Origin: Candidatus Benthicola azotiphorus
Lineage (GTDB): Bacteria; Gemmatimonadota; Gemmatimonadetes; Palauibacterales; Palauibacteraceae
DNA length: 21,762 nucleotides
NCBI GenBank assembly: GCA_947581745.1
Contig: CANPVW010000291.1
Coordinates: 1-21,762, forward strand
Direction of reading: 5' to 3'
The notes below the pieces were generated by a model, which had not been told where the DNA came from, made no database searches, and saw nothing but the letters and a program-made list of their open reading frames with translations. The translations under genes were made by a program, and so were the position numbers. Shown piece after piece: positions 1 to 6,757 of the stretch. Within the stretch, counting starts at the first letter, position 1. Every line of letters begins with the position of its first letter.

Positions 1-1205
1 GGCAGGTGACGTTGGAGGAGGCCCTGAGTCTGGCGGAGCGGAACAATCCGGCGCTGGAGCAGTCGGCGTCGTCGGTGGAGATCGCGGGCTACCAGGAGCT
101 GACGGCGTGGGGGCAGTTTTTGCCGAATTTGAGTTTGAGCTACCAGTACTCGGACGCGTCGAGCGGGCGATTGGACCCGACGGGTCAGGCGATCACGACG
201 ACGAGCTACAGTGCGCAGCTTCGGGGGAGCGTGGACCTGTTTCGGGGGTTTCGGCGGTTCACGGATCTGAAGGGAGCGCGGCTGGGGGTGGAGGCGTCGG
301 AGGCGCGCTACCGGGAGGCGGAGTTCACGACGTCCGAAGGGGTGAAGATTTCGTATTTCAACGCGGTGGCGAACCGGGACCTGGTGGCGGTGGAGCGGGA
401 CCGGGTGCAGCGTCAGGAGGACCAGCTGTCGTTCGTGCAGCAGCAGCTGGAGCTGGGGCGGGCGACGCGATCGGACGTGCTGCGATCGCAGGTGGACCTG
501 AACAACGCGAAGGTGGCGTTGTTGACGGCGGAGAATTCGGCGCGCAACAGCCGGTACGCGCTGGCGGAGGCGGTGGGGATGTCCGAGCCGCTGGAGCCGG
601 TGGAGACGGAGGGGCTGTCGGCCGAGCCGCTGCCGTACGATGGGAACGAGATTCTGGCGATGGCGCTCAGCGGGGCGCCGGCGCTGGTGAGTGCGCGCTC
701 GCAGGCGGCGGCGGACGAGGCGGCGGTGGCGAGTGCGAAGTCGTCCTACCTGCCGACGCTGACGTTCGGCGGGGGCTGGGCGTGGTCGAACATCGAGTAT
801 CCGCCGCAAAGCCGGAGCTGGTCGCTATCGCTGTCGGGCTCGATGCCGCTGTTCAACGGGTTCAGCCGGGAGAGCCAGCTGTACACGGCCCGGGCGCGGG
901 CTGACCAGTCCCGCTCGGCCGAGCGGGCCGCGGAGCTGAAGCTTCGCAAGGACGTGGACCAGGCCATGGGGACGATCGACGCCGCCGTGGCCTCGATCGA
1001 CCTGGCGCAGCAGACCGAAGAGCTGGCGGCCGAGGACCTCAGGGTCACCCAGGAGCGCTACCGCCTCGGACTGGCCACCATCCTCGACCTGCAGTCGGCC
1101 CAGATCACACTCCTGCAGGCCCAGGTCGACGTCATCCGCCGACGCTTCGACTACCAGCTCGGCCTCGCCAGGCTCGAAGCCTTGCTCGGCACCAACCTCA
1201 GATAG
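1..1205 (+). CDS. TolC-family outer membrane efflux protein (5' end outside window)
   Basis: Outer-membrane channel subunit of a tripartite efflux or type I secretion system. The frame is already open at base 3, and the first visible GTG (base 6) opens directly into the family's first helix (LTLEEAL..AERNNPAL type). No signal peptide is present, so the true start lies upstream and about 400 residues are visible against a usual 430-480. Both halves of the internally repeated OEP fold are seen. The first contains the LELGRATRSDVLRSQVDL helix; the second ends with the matching RYRLGLATILDLQSAQITLLQA segment and a typical LARLEALLG end. It is tail-to-tail with the PPK2 gene, 15 bp apart. Codon use is odd: G-ending codons dominate to about base 890, C-ending codons after. 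A partner adaptor or ABC/RND pump would be expected upstream, out of view. Family is certain, substrate unknown. Confidence 0.93.
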   Translation, partial: QVTLEEALSLAERNNPALEQSASSVEIAGYQELTAWGQFLPNLSLSYQYSDASSGRLDPTGQAITTTSYSAQLRGSVDLFRGFRRFTDLKGARLGVEASEARYREAEFTTSEGVKISYFNAVANRDLVAVERDRVQRQEDQLSFVQQQLELGRATRSDVLRSQVDLNNAKVALLTAENSARNSRYALAEAVGMSEPLEPVETEGLSAEPLPYDGNEILAMALSGAPALVSARSQAAADEAAVASAKSSYLPTLTFGGGWAWSNIEYPPQSRSWSLSLSGSMPLFNGFSRESQLYTARARADQSRSAERAAELKLRKDVDQAMGTIDAAVASIDLAQQTEELAAEDLRVTQERYRLGLATILDLQSAQITLLQAQVDVIRRRFDYQLGLARLEALLGTNLR

Positions 1206-1206
1206 A

Positions 1207-1217
1207 GGCCGGCCGGC
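1207..1217. repeat. GC palindrome at convergent gene junction
   Basis: GGCCGGCCGGC occupies most of the 15-bp gap between the TolC-family stop (1203-1205) and the PPK2 stop (1221-1223). The core at 1208-1217 is its own reverse complement. A longer copy of the same motif lies in the next convergent gap at 2709-2722. It could form a short hairpin in either transcript, but there is no U-tract, so terminator function is unproven. Confidence 0.5.
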
Positions 1218-1220
1218 GGA

Positions 1221-2093
1221 TCACTCGGCGAGCAGATGCCGCCGCGCTTCGAGGAGCTCGCGCCGCGCCGCGTCGCCGACAGTCGGGTAGGCGAGGGCGA
1301 GGCTGGAAAGGGCGCGGCACAGGATCCCGGACACGGTCAGGCGCATGTAGGGCTTGGAATCCGCCGGGATCGCGTACCAGGGGGCCCACGGCCTGGAAGT
1401 GGCGTTCAGGGCCTCCTCGTACGCCATCATGTAGGCGTCCCAGCGGGCGCTTTCATCCACGTCGCCCGCAGCGAACTTCCAGTTCTTCTCCGGCTCGTCG
1501 ATCCGTTCGAGGAAGCGGCGCCTCTGCTCCCGGCGCGACACGTTGAGCCAGAACTTGAGGATCACGGTTCCGTTGCGAGCGAGGTGCTTCTCGTGGTCCC
1601 TGATCGACGCGAAGCGCTCCTCCCAGATGCGCTCCGGATCGATCGGGTCGGGGAGCCGCTGTGCCTCGAGGATGTCCGGGTGCACCCGGACGACCAGTAC
1701 CTCCTCGTAGTAGCTGCGGTTGAAGATCCCGATCCGTCCACGCTCCGGCAGGCGTACCGCGGTCCGCCACAGGAAATCGTGATCCAGCTCGAGCGCGGAA
1801 GGTCGCTTGAACGAGAACACCTGAACCCCGGCCGGGTTGATGCCGCGCATCACGTGCCGGATCGTCCCGTCCTTGCCGGCCGCGTCCATCGCCTGGAAGA
1901 CCAGGAGGACGGAGTACCGGTCCTGGGCCGCGAGCATCCGCTGCAGCTCGTCCAGCTCGTTGATGGCCGCCTTCAACGCCTTCTTCGCGGCCTTGCCGGA
2001 CGGAGCTGAATCGGGTGGCAGAGTGGGGCAGTCCCGCACTCGGAGCGTCGAGTCGAACGGTACGAGGTACGGACTGGACACGGCTTCGAACAT
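1221..2093 (-). CDS. ppk2: PPK2-family polyphosphate:nucleotide phosphotransferase (class III-like)
   Basis: Cytoplasmic kinase that transfers phosphate between polyphosphate and nucleotides (AMP/ADP to ATP in class III members). With the chosen start it is 290 aa, normal for a one-domain PPK2. The Walker A motif is near residues 67-76 (QAMDAAGKDG). The Walker B/lid region is at 124-130 (FNRSYYE) and is followed by VLVVRVHP, the wording I associate with class III. Asn125 sits where other classes carry an acidic residue (from memory). The basic lid RREQRRRFLERIDEPEKNWKF follows at 187-207. Start: ATG at 2093 has an AAGGAAG SD 5 nt upstream. An in-frame GTG at 2108 would add five residues (MKEDV) but has no SD. 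It is divergent from the RidA gene. Family is secure; nucleotide preference is inferred. Confidence 0.93.
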   Translation of the reverse strand: MFEAVSSPYLVPFDSTLRVRDCPTLPPDSAPSGKAAKKALKAAINELDELQRMLAAQDRYSVLLVFQAMDAAGKDGTIRHVMRGINPAGVQVFSFKRPSALELDHDFLWRTAVRLPERGRIGIFNRSYYEEVLVVRVHPDILEAQRLPDPIDPERIWEERFASIRDHEKHLARNGTVILKFWLNVSRREQRRRFLERIDEPEKNWKFAAGDVDESARWDAYMMAYEEALNATSRPWAPWYAIPADSKPYMRLTVSGILCRALSSLALAYPTVGDAARRELLEARRHLLAE

Positions 2094-2212
2094 GACGTCT
2101 TCCTTCACACGGAGGTTCGTACCCTCAACCTTGCCGGAACGGTCATGATAAAGCGAACGTCGCGCATGACCAACCGTCGCAGGCGCCCACGACCCTCGCT
2201 TCCGGAGGCCTC

Positions 2213-2695
2213 ATGCTACGATCCCTCATTCGTGTCCTCGCCGTCGGTTTCGCGCTTGCCGCCGGCGCGGTTCCCGCGGCCCACGCTCAGGCAGGGCCAG
2301 GTGCCCGCACAGGCGACAACGTCGTGAACGTGGATGGCGAGCCCGAGGGGTTCCCATTCTCCCCCGCCATCAAGGCGGGAGGGATGATCTACCTCTCCGG
2401 GCAGGTCGGAAACCTGCCGGGATCGCTCGAGATGCCTGACGGGATCGAGGCTCAGACCCGGCAGGCGATGGAGAACATCAGGACCGTTCTCGAAGCGGCA
2501 GGCGCGTCGCTTTACGATGTAGTAAAGTGCACGGTATTTCTGGATGACATGGAGGACTACTGGCCGATGAACGAGGTATACGCCTCGTTCTGGGACGGGC
2601 CGCCGCCCGCCCGATCGGCGTTCGGGGCCGACGGCCTGGCGCTCGGCGCGCTGCTCGAGATCGAGTGCCTCGCGCGGGACCCGGCGGTGCGGTAG
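2213..2695 (+). CDS. RidA-family enamine/imine deaminase with signal peptide
   Basis: RidA (YjgF/YER057c) proteins hydrolyse reactive enamines/imines such as 2-aminoacrylate released by PLP enzymes. This 160-aa protein carries the full domain at about residues 36-158. It keeps Arg134 (PPARSAFGA, matching E. coli Arg105), Glu151 (LLEIECLA, matching Glu120) and Asn120 (matching Asn88), so it looks catalytically competent. Ahead of the domain is a textbook signal peptide: MLRSLIR, a hydrophobic core, then PAAHAQ, with cleavage likely near residue 25. That places it in the periplasm, unlike cytoplasmic RidA of about 130 aa. Start ATG at 2213 has GGAGG 4 nt upstream. It is divergent from ppk2 across 119 bp and convergent with the cDPGS-like gene. 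The substrate outside the cytoplasm is unknown, and a non-deaminase role is possible. Confidence 0.9.
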   Translation: MLRSLIRVLAVGFALAAGAVPAAHAQAGPGARTGDNVVNVDGEPEGFPFSPAIKAGGMIYLSGQVGNLPGSLEMPDGIEAQTRQAMENIRTVLEAAGASLYDVVKCTVFLDDMEDYWPMNEVYASFWDGPPPARSAFGADGLALGALLEIECLARDPAVR

Positions 2696-2708
2696 GGCCG
2701 ACCTCCAA

Positions 2709-2722
2709 GCCGGCCGGCCGGC
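2709..2722. repeat. GCCGGC-type palindrome at convergent gene junction
   Basis: GCCGGCCGGCCGGC is fully self-complementary and fills much of the 33-bp gap between the RidA stop (2695) and the stop of the leftward cDPGS-like gene (2729). It extends the motif seen at 1208-1217. It may be a bidirectional transcript end or a folding element; no T-run is adjacent. Confidence 0.5.
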
Positions 2723-2728
2723 GCTCCG

Positions 2729-4042
2729 TCAGCCTCCGAAGTCCCTCAGCACGTCCTCCAGCGTCGGCTCGCCGATCTCCTGGAGCTCGTAGCGGACTCG
2801 CACGGTCGGCTTCTCGATGTCGATGAGCCGACGGAGGTCGATGGGCGTGCCGATGACCACAAGGTCCGCCGGCGTGTCGGCGATCGTCTGCTGCAGCTCC
2901 GCGATCTGCTCGTCGCCGTACCCCATGGCGGGGAGGACGCTGCCCGTCGTCGGGTATTTCGCGAACGTATCGCCGATGGATCCGACGGCCCACGGACGCG
3001 GATCGACGATCTCGGCCGCACCGTAGCGCCGCGCCGCCACCCACCCGGCTCCGTAGGCCATCTCGCCGTGCGTGAGCGTCGGACCGTCCTCCACGACGAG
3101 GACTCTTCGGCCTCGGATCTGCTCGCCGCCCTCGACGAACAGGGGACTGGCGGCATCGATCACCACGGCGTCGGGGTTCAGTTCGTGAGTCACGGCGCGG
3201 GCCGTGTCCAGCTGATCGAGACTGGCCGTGTCGATCTTGTTCAGCACCACGACGTCCGCCATGCGCACGTTGGCCTCGCCCGGATAATATCGGGCGGCGT
3301 GATCCGGCCGATGCGGGTCGACGACGGTGATGTAGAGATCCGCCTCGTAGAACGAGAGATCGTTGTTGCCTCCGTCCCAGATGACGACATCGGCCTCCTG
3401 CTCCGCCTGCCGCAGAATCGCCTCGTAGTCCACGCCCGCATAGACCAGCCGGCCCGCCTCGATGTGCGGCTCGTACTCTTCTCGCTCTTCGATCGTGACC
3501 TTGTGCTTCTCCAGGTCCTCGTACTCCGCGAAGCGCTGCACCGCCTGCGCGGCCAGGTCGCCATACGGCATGGGATGACGGATGACGACCACCTTCTTGC
3601 CGAGCGCCGTGAGGATCTCCGCGACACGTCGGCTGGTCTGGCTCTTCCCTGAGCCGGTGCGCGCGGCGCATACGGCAATCACGGGCTTGACCGACTTCAC
3701 CATGGTGTGCTTCGCGCCGAGCAGCAGGTAGTCAGCCCCCGCGGCGACGGCTCGCGACGCGAGGTGCATCACGTGCTCGTGCGACACGTCGCTGTACCCG
3801 AACACGACGACGTCGACGGCCAGATCATGAACCAGCTGCTCGAAGTCGTCCTCGGGCTCGATCGGGATCCCGTTCGGGTATCGCGGCCCCGCCAGGACCG
3901 CCGGATAGGTCCGTCCCTCGATGTCCGGGATCTGCGTTGCGGTGAAGGCTACGACGTCGAAGGCGGAGTTGTCCCTGAAATAGGTATTGAAATTATGAAA
4001 ATCCCGGCCGGCGGCGCCGAGAATGAGCACACGCTGCGCCAT
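2729..4042 (-). CDS. Cyclic 2,3-diphosphoglycerate synthetase-like P-loop GTPase (COG2403 type)
   Basis: 437 aa, close to archaeal cDPGS (cpgS), which closes 2,3-diphosphoglycerate into cyclic 2,3-DPG using ATP. Visible features are an N-terminal Rossmann-like region (RVLILGAAGRDFHNFN, 4-19) and the conserved VVFGYSDVSHEHVM (79-92). A P-loop follows at 127-134 (ARTGSGKS), then IRHPMPYGDL (154-163), WDGGNND (222-228), a Walker B-like ITVVDPHRP and the GTPase-like NKID at 268-271. The enzyme is thus P-loop competent. In bacteria the family is annotated only as a predicted GTPase, so true cDPGS activity is inference. Start ATG at 4042 has GGAGG a few nt upstream. The acetyltransferase/cNMP gene ends 18 nt upstream on the same strand, indicating an operon. 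Confidence 0.85.
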   Translation of the reverse strand: MAQRVLILGAAGRDFHNFNTYFRDNSAFDVVAFTATQIPDIEGRTYPAVLAGPRYPNGIPIEPEDDFEQLVHDLAVDVVVFGYSDVSHEHVMHLASRAVAAGADYLLLGAKHTMVKSVKPVIAVCAARTGSGKSQTSRRVAEILTALGKKVVVIRHPMPYGDLAAQAVQRFAEYEDLEKHKVTIEEREEYEPHIEAGRLVYAGVDYEAILRQAEQEADVVIWDGGNNDLSFYEADLYITVVDPHRPDHAARYYPGEANVRMADVVVLNKIDTASLDQLDTARAVTHELNPDAVVIDAASPLFVEGGEQIRGRRVLVVEDGPTLTHGEMAYGAGWVAARRYGAAEIVDPRPWAVGSIGDTFAKYPTTGSVLPAMGYGDEQIAELQQTIADTPADLVVIGTPIDLRRLIDIEKPTVRVRYELQEIGEPTLEDVLRDFGG

Positions 4043-4060
4043 GCTTCCCTCCAGACAGAG

Positions 4061-5659
4061 TCATTTCAGCAGCATGCCGAGGTCCGCCCGACGAAGCTTC
4101 TCGCCGAGACCCCGGGCGAGGTTCCGGTACAGTACAACCCCTATCCCGGGCCGCAAGCGTACCAGACTCATGAGGTCCCTTCTGGTCAGAACGCCGGCTT
4201 CGACCGCTGTGACGGCCCGGGCCGTGGCGGAGCGCTCACCTCCCGTGAGGACCGAGATCTCCCCCAGGCATTCCCCCGCACGGACCGTGCCGATCGGCTC
4301 CTCCCGACCGGCGATGTGAATCGTGACCTCGCCTTCGAGCAGCAGGTACATCTCTTCTGAGGGGTCGCCCTGGCGGAAGATCTCCGTGCCCTCGGCGAAA
4401 GCTGTATGCTGGCACGCTGCGGCCAGGCGGGTCAGCTGCTCTTCCTCGAGTCCCGAGAACAGGCCCACGCGGTCCACCGCTTTCCCGAGGCGAGGCAGAA
4501 CTTCGCGGTGTCGGAAGGCGGCGAGTACCAGTTCGGCCATGTCGCTGAGCGGCGGGATCAGCATCATGGGACCGAGCTCGAGTGGAACGAGGAGCTTGGC
4601 GAACTTGACCAGGTCGAGTCGTTCCACGTCCACGAAGGCGAGAGCGGGCACATAGGCTACGGGAACGAAGCCGAGCTGCAGGGCCGTTCGCTGCATCCGC
4701 GGGGCGTGGGCACTTACGTCCAGTTCCATGTACGAGATGTCCCACTCCTCCCTGCAGCGTTCCTCCAGCTTCGAGAGCAGGAACCGGATCACCTCGTCCC
4801 GGAGGGAGATGAGCTCGAACACCCGGACCACGCGGTCCAGCCGCTCGAGGGTGAATCCGACGGCGCCGACGATGTGGCCGCCTTCGCGCGCGACGAGGTA
4901 CTTCGAGTGATGCGAGATGAGCTTGAAGTACCCGTACTGCAGTCGCATCGGGCCGAAGATCTCCCGATTCCGCACCCGGCCGCGCTCGATCCGCATGAGT
5001 CGTGAGTAACCCTCGGTGGTCAGCTCGCTGAGCGAAAAGCCGTGACCGAACGGATACGGGGTCGATTCCTCGTCCACGATCACGTCCACAGCCAACCGGC
5101 AGGCCTCGAGGGACGTGCCAGCCAGCCGGTAGATCTCCGGGACGATGCGGGGGTTGTTTCGACGCAGCTCACGCCCCCGTCCGAACAGCTGGACGAGCAA
5201 GCCCATGCTCTCCCGCTCCTGGCCGAACACGTACTTGAGGGGCAGGAACCCGACCGGCGCGAACCCCTGCTTCAGGGCGATCGCCTGGGTGAAGGGGTGA
5301 AGGACCCGGGCCTCGATGACACCCACGTGCAGCCGATCCTTCACCGAGGACAGACGCTGCTCGAGAAGCAGCGTGCCGATGCCGCGGCGCCTGTAATCGG
5401 GGTGCACCGCGAGACGCCCGAATTCTCCCACCAGGTCGGTGTATGCGCCGACCTCCAGAATGACCGACGCGGTGCCCACGATGCGTCCGTTCTCGCTGTC
5501 CTCGGCGACGAGCATCAGCGTCTCATCGGAGAAGATGAGCTTCTTGATCTCGAATTCCTCGTAATACTGCGGGTAGACGTAGTCCGGGCCGTACGTGGCG
5601 AGGTAGATCTCGATGATCCCCTGGACGTCCGATTCGCGCGCCTCCCGCACGGTGATCAC
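4061..5659 (-). CDS. GNAT acetyltransferase / GNAT-like / cyclic-nucleotide-binding domain fusion
   Basis: 532 aa in three parts. Residues 1-145 are a GNAT domain with the acetyl-CoA motif A at 83-101 (LAVHPDYRRRGIGTLLLEQ, R-R-x-G-x-G). Residues about 195-345 are a second, degenerate GNAT-like domain (KYLVAREGGHIVGAVGF, then LQLGFVPVAYVPAL). Residues about 395-525 are a CRP/PKA-type cyclic-nucleotide-binding domain. Its phosphate-binding cassette at 466-478 (GEISVLTGGERSA) keeps Glu467 and Arg476 at the spacing of PKA-type sites, so cAMP or cGMP binding is plausible. In mycobacterial cAMP-regulated lysine acetyltransferases the sensor is N-terminal; here it is C-terminal. The likely role is nucleotide-gated acetylation of a protein or metabolite. 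Start is a GTG overlapping the stop of a 19-codon leader ORF (GTGA), with a GGGGGTGAT SD-like sequence inside the leader. First gene of the operon with the cDPGS-like GTPase. Confidence 0.88.
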   Translation of the reverse strand: MITVREARESDVQGIIEIYLATYGPDYVYPQYYEEFEIKKLIFSDETLMLVAEDSENGRIVGTASVILEVGAYTDLVGEFGRLAVHPDYRRRGIGTLLLEQRLSSVKDRLHVGVIEARVLHPFTQAIALKQGFAPVGFLPLKYVFGQERESMGLLVQLFGRGRELRRNNPRIVPEIYRLAGTSLEACRLAVDVIVDEESTPYPFGHGFSLSELTTEGYSRLMRIERGRVRNREIFGPMRLQYGYFKLISHHSKYLVAREGGHIVGAVGFTLERLDRVVRVFELISLRDEVIRFLLSKLEERCREEWDISYMELDVSAHAPRMQRTALQLGFVPVAYVPALAFVDVERLDLVKFAKLLVPLELGPMMLIPPLSDMAELVLAAFRHREVLPRLGKAVDRVGLFSGLEEEQLTRLAAACQHTAFAEGTEIFRQGDPSEEMYLLLEGEVTIHIAGREEPIGTVRAGECLGEISVLTGGERSATARAVTAVEAGVLTRRDLMSLVRLRPGIGVVLYRNLARGLGEKLRRADLGMLLK

Positions 5660-5715
5660 TGATCACCCCCGACGAGAGAGCGCTCGGTCGGCGTGGGAGG
5701 GGTCGAGGCGGTCAT
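5656..5715 (-). CDS. 19-residue leader ORF overlapping the acetyltransferase start
   Basis: ATG at 5715 is preceded by GGGAGG (5723-5728) at 7-nt spacing. The frame runs 19 codons (MTASTPPTPTERSLVGGDQ) and stops at TGA 5656-5658, whose bases lie inside the GTGA overlap with the downstream GTG start. It is rich in Thr and Pro, including PPTPTE. It resembles a translationally coupled leader peptide. Proline/threonine content could make translation rate matter, but that is inference. It might instead be an SD chance event. No homology recognised. Confidence 0.5.
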   Translation of the reverse strand: MTASTPPTPTERSLVGGDQ

Positions 5716-5851
5716 GGGCTAGCCTCCCGGAGGAGTGAGGAGAGCCGCGAGGGGGTGCTCCGTCCTCCGATGGAAAACTAGCACGTGCGGGCGTCCGCTG
5801 CTCTGACGGACCGCAATGCGAGTCGAGGGAAGTCCCGAAAGGAAGGTCGGC
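5716..5851 (-). promoter_or_regulatory. Upstream region of the leader/acetyltransferase operon
   Basis: 136 bp between the leader ORF and the rhomboid stop at 5852, which must also hold the 3' end of the rhomboid transcript. It contains the leader SD (5723-5728) and a small inverted repeat, GTCCG at 5793-5797 with CGGAC at 5807-5811. I could not identify a convincing -35/-10 pair. A CRP-type operator was looked for and not seen. Confidence 0.3.
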
Positions 5852-6757
5852 TCAGGTCGGGCTGAAGCGATCCAGGAAGGCCCGTTCCCGGGCGGTCAGA
5901 CTCGGAAGCCCCTGCGTGCGGAGCTTCTCCATGATCTCATCGTAGGCCTCCCGGTTGACCGGATGCAGAGAGTCCCGGTCGATCGCCGCCCACCGCTGGG
6001 CGGCATCCCGGTCCTGCAGCCAGCCGCGTCGCTCGCCGCCCTCTGCCTTCCTCTTGAACCGCGCCGCCGGCGAATTCCGTTCCCGCCACTTCAGAAACAG
6101 CCACGCGCCGAGGAAGCCCCCGAGGTGAGCGTGGTGGGCTATGCGCTGGGATGATCCGGCGATTTCCATCGCGATGCCGCCCACGGCCAGCAGGGTGGCC
6201 AGGATCACCATCGTCCGGATCTTGATCGGGATCGGAATCGGGATGATCAGGATCCGCTCATCCGGCCAGTACTGCGCGAAAGCCAGCAGCAACCCGTACA
6301 GCGCCCCGGAGGCCCCGACCACGGGGCTCATGATCGAGAAACCCGGGAGCACGAAAGGCACGACGACCGATACCAGCCCGGCCACCACGCCGCTGACGAA
6401 GTAGAGCTGCAGGAACACGCGGCTCCCGAGCCGACTCTCGAGGCGCGGCCCGAAGAAGTAGAGCACGAGCATGTTGAGGGCGATGTGCCAGAAACCGCCG
6501 TGCAGGAACATGTACGTGACGAGCGTCCAGGGACGGCTGACGGCCCAGGCGGGCACCAGTGCGAGGGCCGAGAACAGGGAAGGGACGGCTCCCGTGAGGA
6601 AGAAGAGCGCCACGTTGGCGAACAGGAGCCGGGCTACCCAGGGTGTCATGGCGCTACGGTAGGTGACGGTCGAGCGGTGCGCCAGTCGGCGCGCCCTCCC
6701 GACGTTGCGGGAGCCCGCAGCAGACGAAGCAGGCCGCGGGATTCCGCCCACGCTCAT
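5852..6757 (-). CDS. Rhomboid-family intramembrane serine protease
   Basis: Cleaves transmembrane substrates inside the inner membrane. In the 301-aa reading the rhomboid hallmarks are HGGFWHIALNM (86-96), the catalytic GASGALYG with Ser150, and the catalytic His211 in AHHAHLGG. About six hydrophobic helices span 38-224. A soluble tail of about 75 residues follows, including DEIMEKLRTQGLPSLTARERAFL, a C-terminal motif common in this rhomboid subgroup. The first ATG (6757) overlaps the stop of the upstream DUF5916 gene (ATGA), favouring translational coupling. However, family members usually start at the internal MTPWVARLL (ATG at 6649), and the 36-residue extension is low-complexity and basic, so the true start may be 6649. 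IIPIPIPIKI at 171-180 is encoded by near-tandem hexamers. Fold and catalytic pair are secure; substrates unknown. Confidence 0.92.
   Translation of the reverse strand: MSVGGIPRPASSAAGSRNVGRARRLAHRSTVTYRSAMTPWVARLLFANVALFFLTGAVPSLFSALALVPAWAVSRPWTLVTYMFLHGGFWHIALNMLVLYFFGPRLESRLGSRVFLQLYFVSGVVAGLVSVVVPFVLPGFSIMSPVVGASGALYGLLLAFAQYWPDERILIIPIPIPIKIRTMVILATLLAVGGIAMEIAGSSQRIAHHAHLGGFLGAWLFLKWRERNSPAARFKRKAEGGERRGWLQDRDAAQRWAAIDRDSLHPVNREAYDEIMEKLRTQGLPSLTARERAFLDRFSPT

Noticed and set aside
107..904. Open frame of 265 codons on the + strand inside the TolC-family gene
   Set aside because: Product is a Gly/Ala/Arg-rich low-complexity string with no domain; it is a shadow of the G-ending codon bias of the real frame.
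2145..2327. 60-codon basic ORF ahead of and overlapping the RidA gene
   Set aside because: No convincing SD, very Arg/Pro-rich product, and most of it is an out-of-frame shadow of the RidA signal peptide region.
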